A DNA stretch of 18,489 nucleotides from assembly GCA_025963425.1 (NCBI GenBank), contig JAOPUQ010000356.1, positions 1 through 18,489 of the forward strand, given 5' to 3'. A program made the position numbers and the translations under genes. Position 1 is the stretch's first letter, and every line of letters begins with the position of its first letter. This DNA is from Modestobacter sp. (lineage in GTDB: Bacteria; Actinomycetota; Actinomycetes; Mycobacteriales; Geodermatophilaceae). Under the pieces are notes generated by a model. The model had not been told where the DNA came from and searched no databases. It saw only the letters and a list, made by a program, of their open reading frames with translations. Shown piece by piece: positions 1 through 6,169 of this stretch.

Positions 1-573
1 GGCCACCGCCCGCATGACCGCGGCCCGGACCAGCGCCGCGCCCTCCGGGTCGAGCTGGGCGGTCGGCTCGTCGAGCAGCAGCAGACCCGGCCGCGGCGCC
101 AGGGCACCCGCCAGCACGAGCCGCTGCTTCTGCCCGCCGGACAGCGCCGCGGTGGCCCGCTCCCGGCCGTGCGGGAACCCGACCGCGTCCAGCGCGGCGT
201 CGACGGCGGGCCAGATCAGCTCCGGCGGCATCCCGGTGTTCTCCAGGCCGAAGGCGACGTCGTCCCCCGCGCGGGTCATCACCAGCTGCGAGTCCGGGTC
301 CTGGAAGACCATGCCCACGCGCTGGCGCCGCCGGTCGGGAACGCCGCCGTCGACGGTCAGCGTTCCTGCGACATCCCCCGACTCGGGCTCCAGCAGCCCG
401 CCCAGCGCGCGCAGCAGGGTGGACTTGCCGGCGCCGGACGCGCCGGTCAGCAGCACCCGTTCGCCGGGCGCCACCCGAAGGTCGACGTCGCGTACCGCCC
501 AGGCCCGCCGGGAGGCGTGCCGGAAGCCCCAGCCGGCCAGCCGGACCGCCGTCGGCCCCTGGCCGGATGTCAC
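1..573 (-). CDS. ECF transporter ATP-binding protein (YkoD/CbiO-like), 3' end outside window
   Basis: This is the ATPase subunit of an energy-coupling factor (ECF) importer; it hydrolyses ATP on the cytoplasmic face to drive uptake through the S component encoded just upstream. The 191 visible residues hold a full first nucleotide-binding domain: Walker A GASGAGKST (about 44-52), the ECF-typical Q-loop QDPDSQL (91-97), signature LSGGQ (144-148) and Walker B LLLLDEP (164-170) with catalytic Glu169. The frame runs off the left edge right after Walker B, so I cannot tell a single domain from a YkoD-type double ATPase. The GTG start overlaps the ykoE stop as GTGA, which indicates translational coupling and a shared riboswitch-controlled transcript. 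The assignment to thiamine or its pyrimidine moiety comes from the neighbour and riboswitch, not from the ATPase itself. Confidence 0.93.
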   Translation of the reverse strand, partial: MTSGQGPTAVRLAGWGFRHASRRAWAVRDVDLRVAPGERVLLTGASGAGKSTLLRALGGLLEPESGDVAGTLTVDGGVPDRRRQRVGMVFQDPDSQLVMTRAGDDVAFGLENTGMPPELIWPAVDAALDAVGFPHGRERATAALSGGQKQRLVLAGALAPRPGLLLLDEPTAQLDPEGAALVRAAVMRAVA

Positions 574-1178
574 ACCCGGGTGCGGTCGGCGGCGAACGAG
601 GACAGCGCGCCGCTGGCGGCCAGGGCACGGGTCAACGCCATGCCGCCGGCGCCGGCGATGGCCACCGTGCTGCCCACGACCAGCAGCAGGTAGGTGGTCT
701 TCCAGCCGCCGGTCCAGTCCGGGTAGTAGTTGACGAAGTCCAGGACGACGGCGGCCAGACCGGCGAACGCGGCCGCGAGCAGCGCCTGCAGCCAGCCGAA
801 GCGCTTGTAGCGGAACAGGGCGAAGCCCAGCTCGGCGGCCGCGCCCTGCAGCAGGCCGTAGAGGATCACCAGCGTGCCGAAGTGCGAGCCGAGCAGCGCC
901 TCGACGGTCGCGCCGATCAGCTCGGCGAAGAGCGCCGCGCCGGGCTTGCGGACGATCAGTGGGGCTACCACCGCGGCCAGCAGCCAGCCGCCGTACATGA
1001 CGGCCTGCCCGGGTGGGAAGGCGGCGAAAGCCGGCGAGAAGGCGCTGTAGAGCAGGGACCAGGCCCAGAAGACGACGCCGAAGGCGACGCCGAGGACGGC
1101 GGTGACGATGATGTCGACGGTGCGCCAGCGTGGCGTTCCCGGGGCAGCATCGGACGGACGGACGGCCGGTTCGGCCAT
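570..1178 (-). CDS. ykoE: YkoE-like thiamine/hydroxymethylpyrimidine ECF transporter S component
   Basis: This is the membrane substrate-binding (S) component of a vitamin ECF transporter, 202 aa. It has a short hydrophilic N-terminus, then about five or six hydrophobic helices, starting with VDIIVTAVLGVAFGVVFWAW and including GWLLAAVVAPLIVRKPGAAL. The YkoE assignment rests on the predicted membrane layout, a length close to 200 aa, the TPP riboswitch directly upstream and the ATPase directly downstream. An in-frame ATG at 1208 lies inside the riboswitch, so I prefer the ATG at 1178, which has a GGAGGAG ribosome-binding site a few bases upstream. Regulation is probably repression when thiamine pyrophosphate is plentiful. 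The substrate could be thiamine or hydroxymethylpyrimidine; the sequence does not decide between them. Confidence 0.9.
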   Translation of the reverse strand: MAEPAVRPSDAAPGTPRWRTVDIIVTAVLGVAFGVVFWAWSLLYSAFSPAFAAFPPGQAVMYGGWLLAAVVAPLIVRKPGAALFAELIGATVEALLGSHFGTLVILYGLLQGAAAELGFALFRYKRFGWLQALLAAAFAGLAAVVLDFVNYYPDWTGGWKTTYLLLVVGSTVAIAGAGGMALTRALAASGALSSFAADRTRV

Positions 1179-1192
1179 GGTGCTCCTCCAGA

Positions 1193-1271
1193 CTCCCTGC
1201 GCCGGCATGACCCGGATCAGGTTCGAGGGTCTGCGGTTGCCCGCACTCTCAGCGCCGAGGCGCTCCCCTGT
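1193..1271 (-). promoter_or_regulatory. TPP riboswitch (THI element)
   Basis: Read on the minus strand, this leader carries the conserved thi-box blocks in order: CAGGGGAGC, GCTGAGAG, then ACCCTCGAACCTGATCCGG, GTCATGCCGGCG and a closing CAGGGAG. These form the pyrimidine- and pyrophosphate-binding arms of the TPP aptamer. The ykoE ribosome-binding site (GGAGGAG) follows within a few bases of the closing P1 strand and no separate T-tract terminator is seen, so control is probably at translation initiation by hiding the ribosome-binding site. Confidence 0.96.
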
Positions 1272-1286
1272 CGTGTGTGTGCCCCC

Positions 1287-1316
1287 ACCCTAGACCGACC
1301 CGCATCCCGGTGTCGG
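1287..1316 (-). promoter_or_regulatory. Putative promoter for the TPP riboswitch-ykoE transcript
   Basis: On the minus strand a -10-like TAGGGT (1292-1287) lies 18 bases from a -35-like CCGACA (1316-1311). It would start transcription about 10 bases before the riboswitch. The match is modest, so this is a position-supported guess. Confidence 0.4.
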
Positions 1317-1481
1317 GAGTCCGCAGGTCAGCCCGGCCCGGGGCGCAGCGCCGCCGGCGATCGGAGGCACCGCTGACCGGCCGGTGCGGGGCCTGGTGCT
1401 ATGCACTGAGGCGAGAAGATGGGTGCGCGACCGGGGAAGGACCTCCGCGCGGCCCGCCGACGAACTCGACGAGGAGACGCA

Positions 1482-2237
1482 GTGGCACAGCAGCGGACGG
1501 CGATCATCACGGGGGCGGCACGCGGCATCGGCGCGGCCATCGCACGGCGGTTCGCCCAGGACGGGATGGCGGTAGCGGTGCTCGACCTCGACGAGGCGGC
1601 CTGCGCGGGCACCGTCGAGGCGATCCAGCAGGCCGGCGGCGAGGCGCTGGCCGTCGGTGCCAACGTCGCCGACGAGGCCTCGGTCAACGCCGCCGTCGAG
1701 CGGGTGGCCCAGGAGCTGGGTGCCCCCACCGTGCTGGTGAACAACGCCGGCATCACCCGGGACAACCTGCTCTTCAAGATGACCGTGGAGGACTGGGACG
1801 CCGTCCTGGGTGTGCACCTGCGGGGCGCCTTCCTGATGAGCAAGGCCACCCAGAAGCACATGGTGGAGGCCGAGTTCGGCCGGATCGTGAACCTCTCCAG
1901 CGTCTCCGCGCTGGGCAACCGCGGCCAGGCGAACTACTCCGCGGCCAAGGCCGGCATGCAGGGCTTCACCAAGACCCTCGCCATCGAGCTGGGCCGGTAC
2001 AACGTCACCGCCAACGCGATCGCGCCGGGCTTCATCGAGACCGAGATGACCGCGCGGACCGCCGAGCGCGTCGGCGTGCCGTTCGAGCAGTACAAGGAGA
2101 TGGCCGCCAAGCAGATCCCGGTGGCCCGGGTCGGCCAGCCCGAGGACATCGCGCACACCGCCTCGTTCCTGGTCAGCGAGGGCGCCGGGTTCGTGTCCGG
2201 CCAGGTCATCTACGTGGCCGGCGGGCCCCGCGCCTGA
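1482..2237 (+). CDS. FabG-like short-chain dehydrogenase/reductase
   Basis: This is a classical SDR of 251 aa, probably an NADP(H)-dependent 3-oxoacyl-ACP or acetoacetyl-CoA-type reductase acting in the cytoplasm. The cofactor-binding glycine motif TGAARGIG lies at about 10-17, NNAG at 87-90, and the catalytic Ser-Tyr-Lys set at about Ser139, Tyr152 and Lys156. PGFIETEMT follows, as in FabG proteins. The usual catalytic-tetrad Asn before helix 5 appears to be His (VHLRGAF, about 112), a substitution seen in some SDR subgroups. I chose the GTG at 1482, preceded by GAGGAGACGCA; the frame is open further upstream, but no better start appears there. It stands alone, divergent from the ykoE operon, so its pathway cannot be deduced from neighbours. 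Confidence 0.9.
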   Translation: MAQQRTAIITGAARGIGAAIARRFAQDGMAVAVLDLDEAACAGTVEAIQQAGGEALAVGANVADEASVNAAVERVAQELGAPTVLVNNAGITRDNLLFKMTVEDWDAVLGVHLRGAFLMSKATQKHMVEAEFGRIVNLSSVSALGNRGQANYSAAKAGMQGFTKTLAIELGRYNVTANAIAPGFIETEMTARTAERVGVPFEQYKEMAAKQIPVARVGQPEDIAHTASFLVSEGAGFVSGQVIYVAGGPRA

Positions 2238-2279
2238 GCAAGGACCCCGTCCTGGCGGGACCCTGCAGGGGGGCCACCG

Positions 2280-3062
2280 TCATGGGGCTGCACGGCGGCT
2301 CGGGCCGCCGTGCAGCCCCCGCCGGGCCAGGGCGGCGGTGAGCGCCGTCCAGGCCCGGACCGGTACGACCCGGGCGAGCTTCATCGCCAGCATCATCGGT
2401 ACCGGGAAGACCACCTCGGCCTTGCCCGTCGCGATGCCGTCGGCGATCGTCCGGGCGGCCGCCTCCGGCTCGACCATGAACGGCATCGGGAACCGGTTGC
2501 GGTCGGTCATCGGCGTGCGCACGAAGCCCGGCGAGAGCGTCTGGACGACGACGCCCCGCACGCCCAGCGAGCCGCGCAGCGCCTCGAACAGGTTGAGCAG
2601 CGCGGCCTTGCTGGCGCCGTAGGCCTCCGAGCCGGGGAGGCCGCGGTAGCCGGCGACCGACGCCATCCCCACGATCGTGCCGCGGCCCTCGGCGAGCATC
2701 GTCGGGACGATGGCCTCCAGTGAGTGCACGGTCCCCATCAGGTTGACCTGCAGGTGGTCGGCGAAGGCCTGCGAGTCCCACGGTTCCACGTGGAACTGCG
2801 ACCACGTGCCGGCGTTGAGGACGGCGACGTCCAGGCCGCCCAGCGCCTCCCGCACCGTCCGACCCGCCGCGACGGTCGCCGCGCGGTCGGTGACGTCCAC
2901 CGGGACCACGGTCATCCGCCCGGCGGCCACCTCGGCCAGCTTCTCGGCGTTGCGGGCGCTGATCGCCACCCGCGCCCCCCGGTCGGCCAGCTCCCGGGCC
3001 AGCGCCGCGCCGATGCCGGACGAGGCGCCGGTGACCCAGATGCGTGCTCCCGCGATCTCCAC
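2280..3062 (-). CDS. Short-chain dehydrogenase/reductase, possibly membrane-associated
   Basis: This is a 260-aa SDR with TGASSGIG (11-18), NAG (83-85), Asn107, and a Ser135, Tyr148, Lys152 catalytic set, so an NAD(P)-dependent oxidoreductase is well supported. The sequence style (LSPGFVRTPMTDRN, then FPVPMMLAMKLARVVPVRAW near the C-terminus) resembles SDRs that act on lipophilic substrates and touch the membrane, but the substrate is unknown. The start is a GTG with no clear Shine-Dalgarno, so translation may begin elsewhere nearby. The last 12 codons are formed by the strong hairpin at 2284-2319. It diverges from the 173-aa gene at 3204 across about 140 bases in which I see no convincing promoter. 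Confidence 0.88.
   Translation of the reverse strand: MEIAGARIWVTGASSGIGAALARELADRGARVAISARNAEKLAEVAAGRMTVVPVDVTDRAATVAAGRTVREALGGLDVAVLNAGTWSQFHVEPWDSQAFADHLQVNLMGTVHSLEAIVPTMLAEGRGTIVGMASVAGYRGLPGSEAYGASKAALLNLFEALRGSLGVRGVVVQTLSPGFVRTPMTDRNRFPMPFMVEPEAAARTIADGIATGKAEVVFPVPMMLAMKLARVVPVRAWTALTAALARRGLHGGPSRRAAP
2284..2319. terminator. 16-bp-stem hairpin, probable bidirectional terminator
   Basis: Arm GGGGCTGCACGGCGGC (2284-2299) is perfectly complementary to 2304-2319, with a TCGG loop. It lies between two convergent dehydrogenase genes, 47 bases after the fabG-like stop. It is also wholly inside the last codons of the minus-strand gene. There is no T-tract, which is common in high-GC actinomycetes. 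Confidence 0.75.
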
Positions 3063-3203
3063 CCGGCCACACTGGGCTACTCAGCGTGCGCCGGCCACTC
3101 CGGTGGGCCGCTGGGCGGCCGGCAGGCACGGGACCTCCGGTGGCGGCGGGCGGTCCGGCGTCAACGGGGCACGGCTGGTCCTGGTTCCCGGGAGGATGTC
3201 CCC

Positions 3204-3725
3204 ATGGCGACGCGCAAGCCGCAGCGCGGCAGGAAGACGGCCGGCCCGGCGGGCCGGGGGGCGCCGTCCGGCGGTGTCGGCCACGGCGAGTTCGTGGTGT
3301 ACCCGGGGGTGCCGGGCGGGATGTACGAGCTGCTGGAGCGACTCTCCGCGGCGGCCGGGGACTCGCCGGACTTCGGCAGCCCGGGGATCAGCCTGGACCG
3401 CACCCGGCTGACCGTCCGCTGGTTCGGCGAGCTGCCGCCCGCGGTGCGGGCGGTGGTCGAATCGGCCGGCGTCGGGTTCGCGGTCGCGGTCGAGCAGACC
3501 GAGTTCCGCCCCGGTGACCTGCGGGCCGAGGCCGAGCGGCTGGTCCGCGAGCACTCCGGCATCGTCGCGGCGGCGAGCGCCCGCCCGGAGGGCGACGGCA
3601 TCGAGGTGCTGGTCCCGCCGGAGGTCACGGGGTCGGCGGGCGGTGCCGCGGCAGCTCTGGAGCAGCACGGCGTCGTCAGCGGCTTCCCGCTGTTCGCCGA
3701 AGTGGGCAGCGCCCTCCCGGGCTGA
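3204..3725 (+). CDS. Hypothetical protein, 173 aa, basic N-terminus
   Basis: I do not recognise this protein with certainty. The ATG at 3204 is preceded by GGGAGGATG, which gives a good ribosome-binding site. The first 20 or so residues are basic and Gly/Pro-rich (MATRKPQRGRKTAGPAGRG) with no signal peptide. From about 25 to 160 it looks like a compact alpha/beta protein: LDRTRLTVRWFGELPPAVRA, then a helix with DLRAEAERLVREH, then IEVLVPPEV. That alternation (a strand with a VRWFG core, helix, strand ending in a V-rich stretch) is reminiscent of the short prodomain-like module seen in front of some actinobacterial S1 proteases, but no protease domain follows. No role can be inferred from neighbours. 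Confidence 0.72.
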   Translation: MATRKPQRGRKTAGPAGRGAPSGGVGHGEFVVYPGVPGGMYELLERLSAAAGDSPDFGSPGISLDRTRLTVRWFGELPPAVRAVVESAGVGFAVAVEQTEFRPGDLRAEAERLVREHSGIVAAASARPEGDGIEVLVPPEVTGSAGGAAAALEQHGVVSGFPLFAEVGSALPG

Positions 3726-3768
3726 CCGGCGGTTCCACGCAGCGCCGTCCGTCCGCAGGAGCGGGACG

Positions 3769-4098
3769 TCAGGTCCGAACGTGCGCCGCGTTCAGGACGC
3801 TGCCGAGCAGCCCGGGGAAGGCCGCATCGAGGTCCTCCCTGCGCAGCGCGTTGAGTCGTGCGGTGCCCTCGTAGCGCTGGTGCACGACGCCGGCCTCGCG
3901 GAGGACCCGGAAGTGGTGCGTGCTCGTGGACTTGGTGACCGGGAGCTGGAAAGCACTGCACGACAGCTCGGTGCCGGAGGCGGCCAGGGTGCAGACGATC
4001 TGCAGTCGCAGCGGGTCGGCGAGTGCCTGGAGCACCTCGCCGAGCTGCAGGTCCTGCCGGGACGGGTGCTCCACGGTTCGCTCGGCGGCGGTGCGCAT
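3769..4098 (-). CDS. ArsR-type winged-helix regulator
   Basis: This is a small DNA-binding regulator of 109 aa. A winged helix-turn-helix occupies about 17-80: LADPLRLQIVCTLAA as the first helices and STSTHHFRVLREAGVVHQR as the recognition helix and start of the wing. This matches the ArsR family. Two cysteines, Cys36 and Cys47, flank the helix-turn-helix entry; they are not in a CxC metal motif, so a thiol-based or electrophile sensor is possible, but that is inference. The ATG at 4098 has AAGGAG upstream. It diverges from the Old Yellow Enzyme gene at 4241, with paired half-sites between the two, so it probably represses itself and the OYE/DJ-1 operon. Confidence 0.88.
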   Translation of the reverse strand: MRTAAERTVEHPSRQDLQLGEVLQALADPLRLQIVCTLAASGTELSCSAFQLPVTKSTSTHHFRVLREAGVVHQRYEGTARLNALRREDLDAAFPGLLGSVLNAAHVRT

Positions 4099-4125
4099 CG
4101 TGCTCCTTCGGGACTCCGGAGCGCC

Positions 4126-4177
4126 ATCGTATGACGCCGTCGAGCTGCGGCCCAGGGTTCATACGATTATGGTCGTA
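4126..4177. promoter_or_regulatory. Divergent promoter/operator with TCATACGAT inverted repeats
   Basis: TCATACGAT occurs on the plus strand at 4159-4167 and as its inverse, ATCGTATGA, at 4126-4134, so each copy reads outward into its own gene. Each contains TACGAT, a reasonable -10 hexamer. A further inverted TCGTA half-site at 4173-4177 makes a TACGA-6-TCGTA dyad over the right-hand -10. The stretch is AT-rich against its surroundings. I read it as overlapping divergent promoters and repressor sites for the ArsR-type protein. Confidence 0.6.
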
Positions 4178-4240
4178 CTACGTTATCGGTCGTCCCACGA
4201 TCCAAGACGTACCAAGCCCCGAGTGAACCAGGAGACGATC

Positions 4241-5332
4241 GTGTCGACGCCCAGCCTGTTCGACCCCCTCACCGTCGGCCGTCTGCAGGTGCCCAACCGT
4301 GTGGTGATGGCGCCGATGACCCGTTCCCGCGCCGGCCTCGGTGGCGTGCCGACCGAGGTGATGGCCACCTACTACTCCCAGCGCGCGGGCGCCGGACTGA
4401 TCGTCTCCGAGGGCACCCAGCCCTCGGCGGTCGGACAGGGCTACCCCTCCACGCCGGGACTGCACACCGACGAGCAGGTCGCCGGCTGGCGGGTGGTCAC
4501 CGACGCCGTGCACGCAGCGGGCGGGCGGATCGTCGCCCAGCTCATGCACACCGGCCGGATCGGGCACCCGAGCCTGCTTCCCGATGGGCTGGTGCCGGTC
4601 GCCCCCTCTGCGGTCCGCGCCGCGGGTCAGGTCTTCACGCCGGGCGGGATGCAGGACCACGTCGTCCCGCAGGCGCTGACGGAGCAGGGGATCGCCGAGA
4701 CGGTCGCCGACTACGCGGCCGCGGCCCGGCGGGCCGTCGAGGCGGGCTTCGACGGCGTCGAGGTGCACGCGGCCAACGGCTACCTGCCGCACCAGTTCCT
4801 CGCCGGCAGCAGCAACCAGCGCACCGACGGCTATGGCGGCTCGCCCGCGGCCCGGACCCGGTTCGTCGTCGAGGTCGTGCAGGCCACCGTCGACGCGATC
4901 GGCGCGGACCGGGTCGGGATCCGGATCTCCCCCGGCAACACGTTCAACGACGTGGTCGAAGAGGACGTCCTGGAGACCTACACCGCGCTGCTCGAGCAGC
5001 TCGCCCCGCTCGGCCTGGCCTACCTCAACCTCATCGAGGCCCGCGACGACGCCGTGAACGAGCGCATCCTGTCCCTGTGGGCCGACGGCGTCCTCGCGGT
5101 GAACCCCTCACCGCTGGTGCAGCTGCAGGCACCCGCCGGCAAGGACGGCGCCGAGCGCTGGCTGGCCCGGGGAGCGGACCTGATCACCCTGGGCCGGACG
5201 TTCCTGGCCAACCCGGACCTCGTCGAGCGGCTGGCCACCGACGCCCCGCTGAACGAGCCGGACTCCAGCACGTTCTACGGCGGCACCGAGCAGGGGTACA
5301 CCGACTACCCCACGCTCGCCCAGAGCGCCTGA
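4241..5332 (+). CDS. Old Yellow Enzyme-family alkene reductase (NemA-like)
   Basis: This is an FMN-dependent NAD(P)H ene-reductase of 363 aa that reduces activated C=C bonds (enals, enones, maleimides) and often nitro compounds in the cytoplasm. The TIM-barrel landmarks are in order: FDPLTVGRLQVPNRVVMAPM at the N-terminus with Thr27 near the flavin, QLMHTGRIGH around 100-109, and the substrate-binding HAANGY motif with His176, Asn179 and Tyr181, equivalent to the OYE1 His/Asn/Tyr. QRTDGYGGS and LGRTFLANPDL complete the phosphate-binding end. I chose the GTG at 4241 because AGGAGA lies 7 bases upstream. It is followed after 24 bases by the DJ-1-like gene, so the two probably share one transcript. 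The divergent ArsR-type gene and the operator region suggest induction by electrophiles. Confidence 0.93.
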   Translation: MSTPSLFDPLTVGRLQVPNRVVMAPMTRSRAGLGGVPTEVMATYYSQRAGAGLIVSEGTQPSAVGQGYPSTPGLHTDEQVAGWRVVTDAVHAAGGRIVAQLMHTGRIGHPSLLPDGLVPVAPSAVRAAGQVFTPGGMQDHVVPQALTEQGIAETVADYAAAARRAVEAGFDGVEVHAANGYLPHQFLAGSSNQRTDGYGGSPAARTRFVVEVVQATVDAIGADRVGIRISPGNTFNDVVEEDVLETYTALLEQLAPLGLAYLNLIEARDDAVNERILSLWADGVLAVNPSPLVQLQAPAGKDGAERWLARGADLITLGRTFLANPDLVERLATDAPLNEPDSSTFYGGTEQGYTDYPTLAQSA

Positions 5333-5356
5333 CCCTTGTCGACGAGAGGAACACCC

Positions 5357-6076
5357 ATGTCCCACGTGCTGCTCGTGCTCACCGGCTCCGACCACTGGAC
5401 GCTGAACGACGGGACCCGCCATCCGACCGGCTTCTGGGCCGAGGAGCTGCTGGCGCCCCTCGAGGTCTTCCGCGCGGCGGGCGTCGACGTCACCATCGCC
5501 ACCCCCGGCGGTGTGCGGCCGACCGTCGACGAGGGCAGCCTGCGCCCGGAGATGGCCGGGGGTGAGGAGTCGGCGGCGGCACTGCGCCGCCAGCTCGACG
5601 ACCTGGCCGACCGCCTGGCCGCGCCGGCCCGGCTCGAGGACGTCACGCCGGCCGACTACGACGCCGTCGTCGTGCCCGGCGGCCACGGTCCCATGGAGGA
5701 CCTCGCCGTCTCACCCGAGCTCGGCGCGCTGCTGGTGACCATGGTCGACGCCGGCCAGGTCGTCGGGTCGCTGTGCCATGGCCCCGCCGGGCTGCTGCCG
5801 GCCGTCCGGCCGGACGGCACCTGGGCCTTCGCCGGCCGTGAGGTCACCGGGTTCACCAACGAGGAGGAGGCCCAGGCCGGCCTCGCAGACAAGGCGCCGT
5901 GGCTGCTCGAGGACCGCATGCGCGCGGCGGGGGGCGTCTTCCGCTCCGGTCCCGCCTGGGCGTCGCACGTCGTCGTGGACGGGAACCTGGTCACCGGACA
6001 GAACCCCGCCTCCAGCACCGAATCGGCCCAGCGGATCGTGGAGCTGCTGCGCCGGCGTACGGGTCAGGCCGCCTGA
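5357..6076 (+). CDS. DJ-1/PfpI-superfamily protein, Hsp31/glyoxalase III-like
   Basis: This 239-aa member of the class I glutamine-amidotransferase-like superfamily resembles Hsp31-type glyoxalase III proteins, which convert methylglyoxal to lactate without cofactor. TGFWAEE (24-30) supplies the conserved Glu, VVPGGHGPMEDL (105-116) forms the turn before the nucleophile, and GSLCHGP (137-143) gives Cys140 and His141 at the nucleophile elbow. WASHVVVDGNLVTGQNPAS near the C-terminus is also typical. The first in-frame ATG is 21 bases upstream; I chose the ATG at 5357 for its GAGAGGAA ribosome-binding site. Pairing with an ene-reductase fits detoxification of reactive carbonyls, but chaperone or deglycase roles are also reported in the superfamily. 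Confidence 0.88.
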   Translation: MSHVLLVLTGSDHWTLNDGTRHPTGFWAEELLAPLEVFRAAGVDVTIATPGGVRPTVDEGSLRPEMAGGEESAAALRRQLDDLADRLAAPARLEDVTPADYDAVVVPGGHGPMEDLAVSPELGALLVTMVDAGQVVGSLCHGPAGLLPAVRPDGTWAFAGREVTGFTNEEEAQAGLADKAPWLLEDRMRAAGGVFRSGPAWASHVVVDGNLVTGQNPASSTESAQRIVELLRRRTGQAA

Positions 6077-6088
6077 CCGGACGTCGCG

Positions 6089-6129
6089 GGCGGCGGGACG
6101 GACCGGGGTCGGCCCGTCGTCCCGCCGCC
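6089..6129. terminator. Hairpin terminator between convergent genes
   Basis: GGCGGCGGGACG (6089-6100) pairs perfectly with 6118-6129 around a 17-base loop. It lies 12 bases after the DJ-1-like stop and 40 bases beyond the mntH stop on the other strand, so it can serve both. There is no T-tract. Confidence 0.65.
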
Positions 6130-6169
6130 GGCTGCGCCCAGGGCTCAGCCGCGGACTCGGCCCAGGGAC

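Noticed and set aside
1179..1208. Upstream in-frame ATG for ykoE
   Set aside because: It lies within the conserved TPP aptamer (ATGCCGGCG is part of the thi-box) and has no ribosome-binding site; the ATG at 1178 does.
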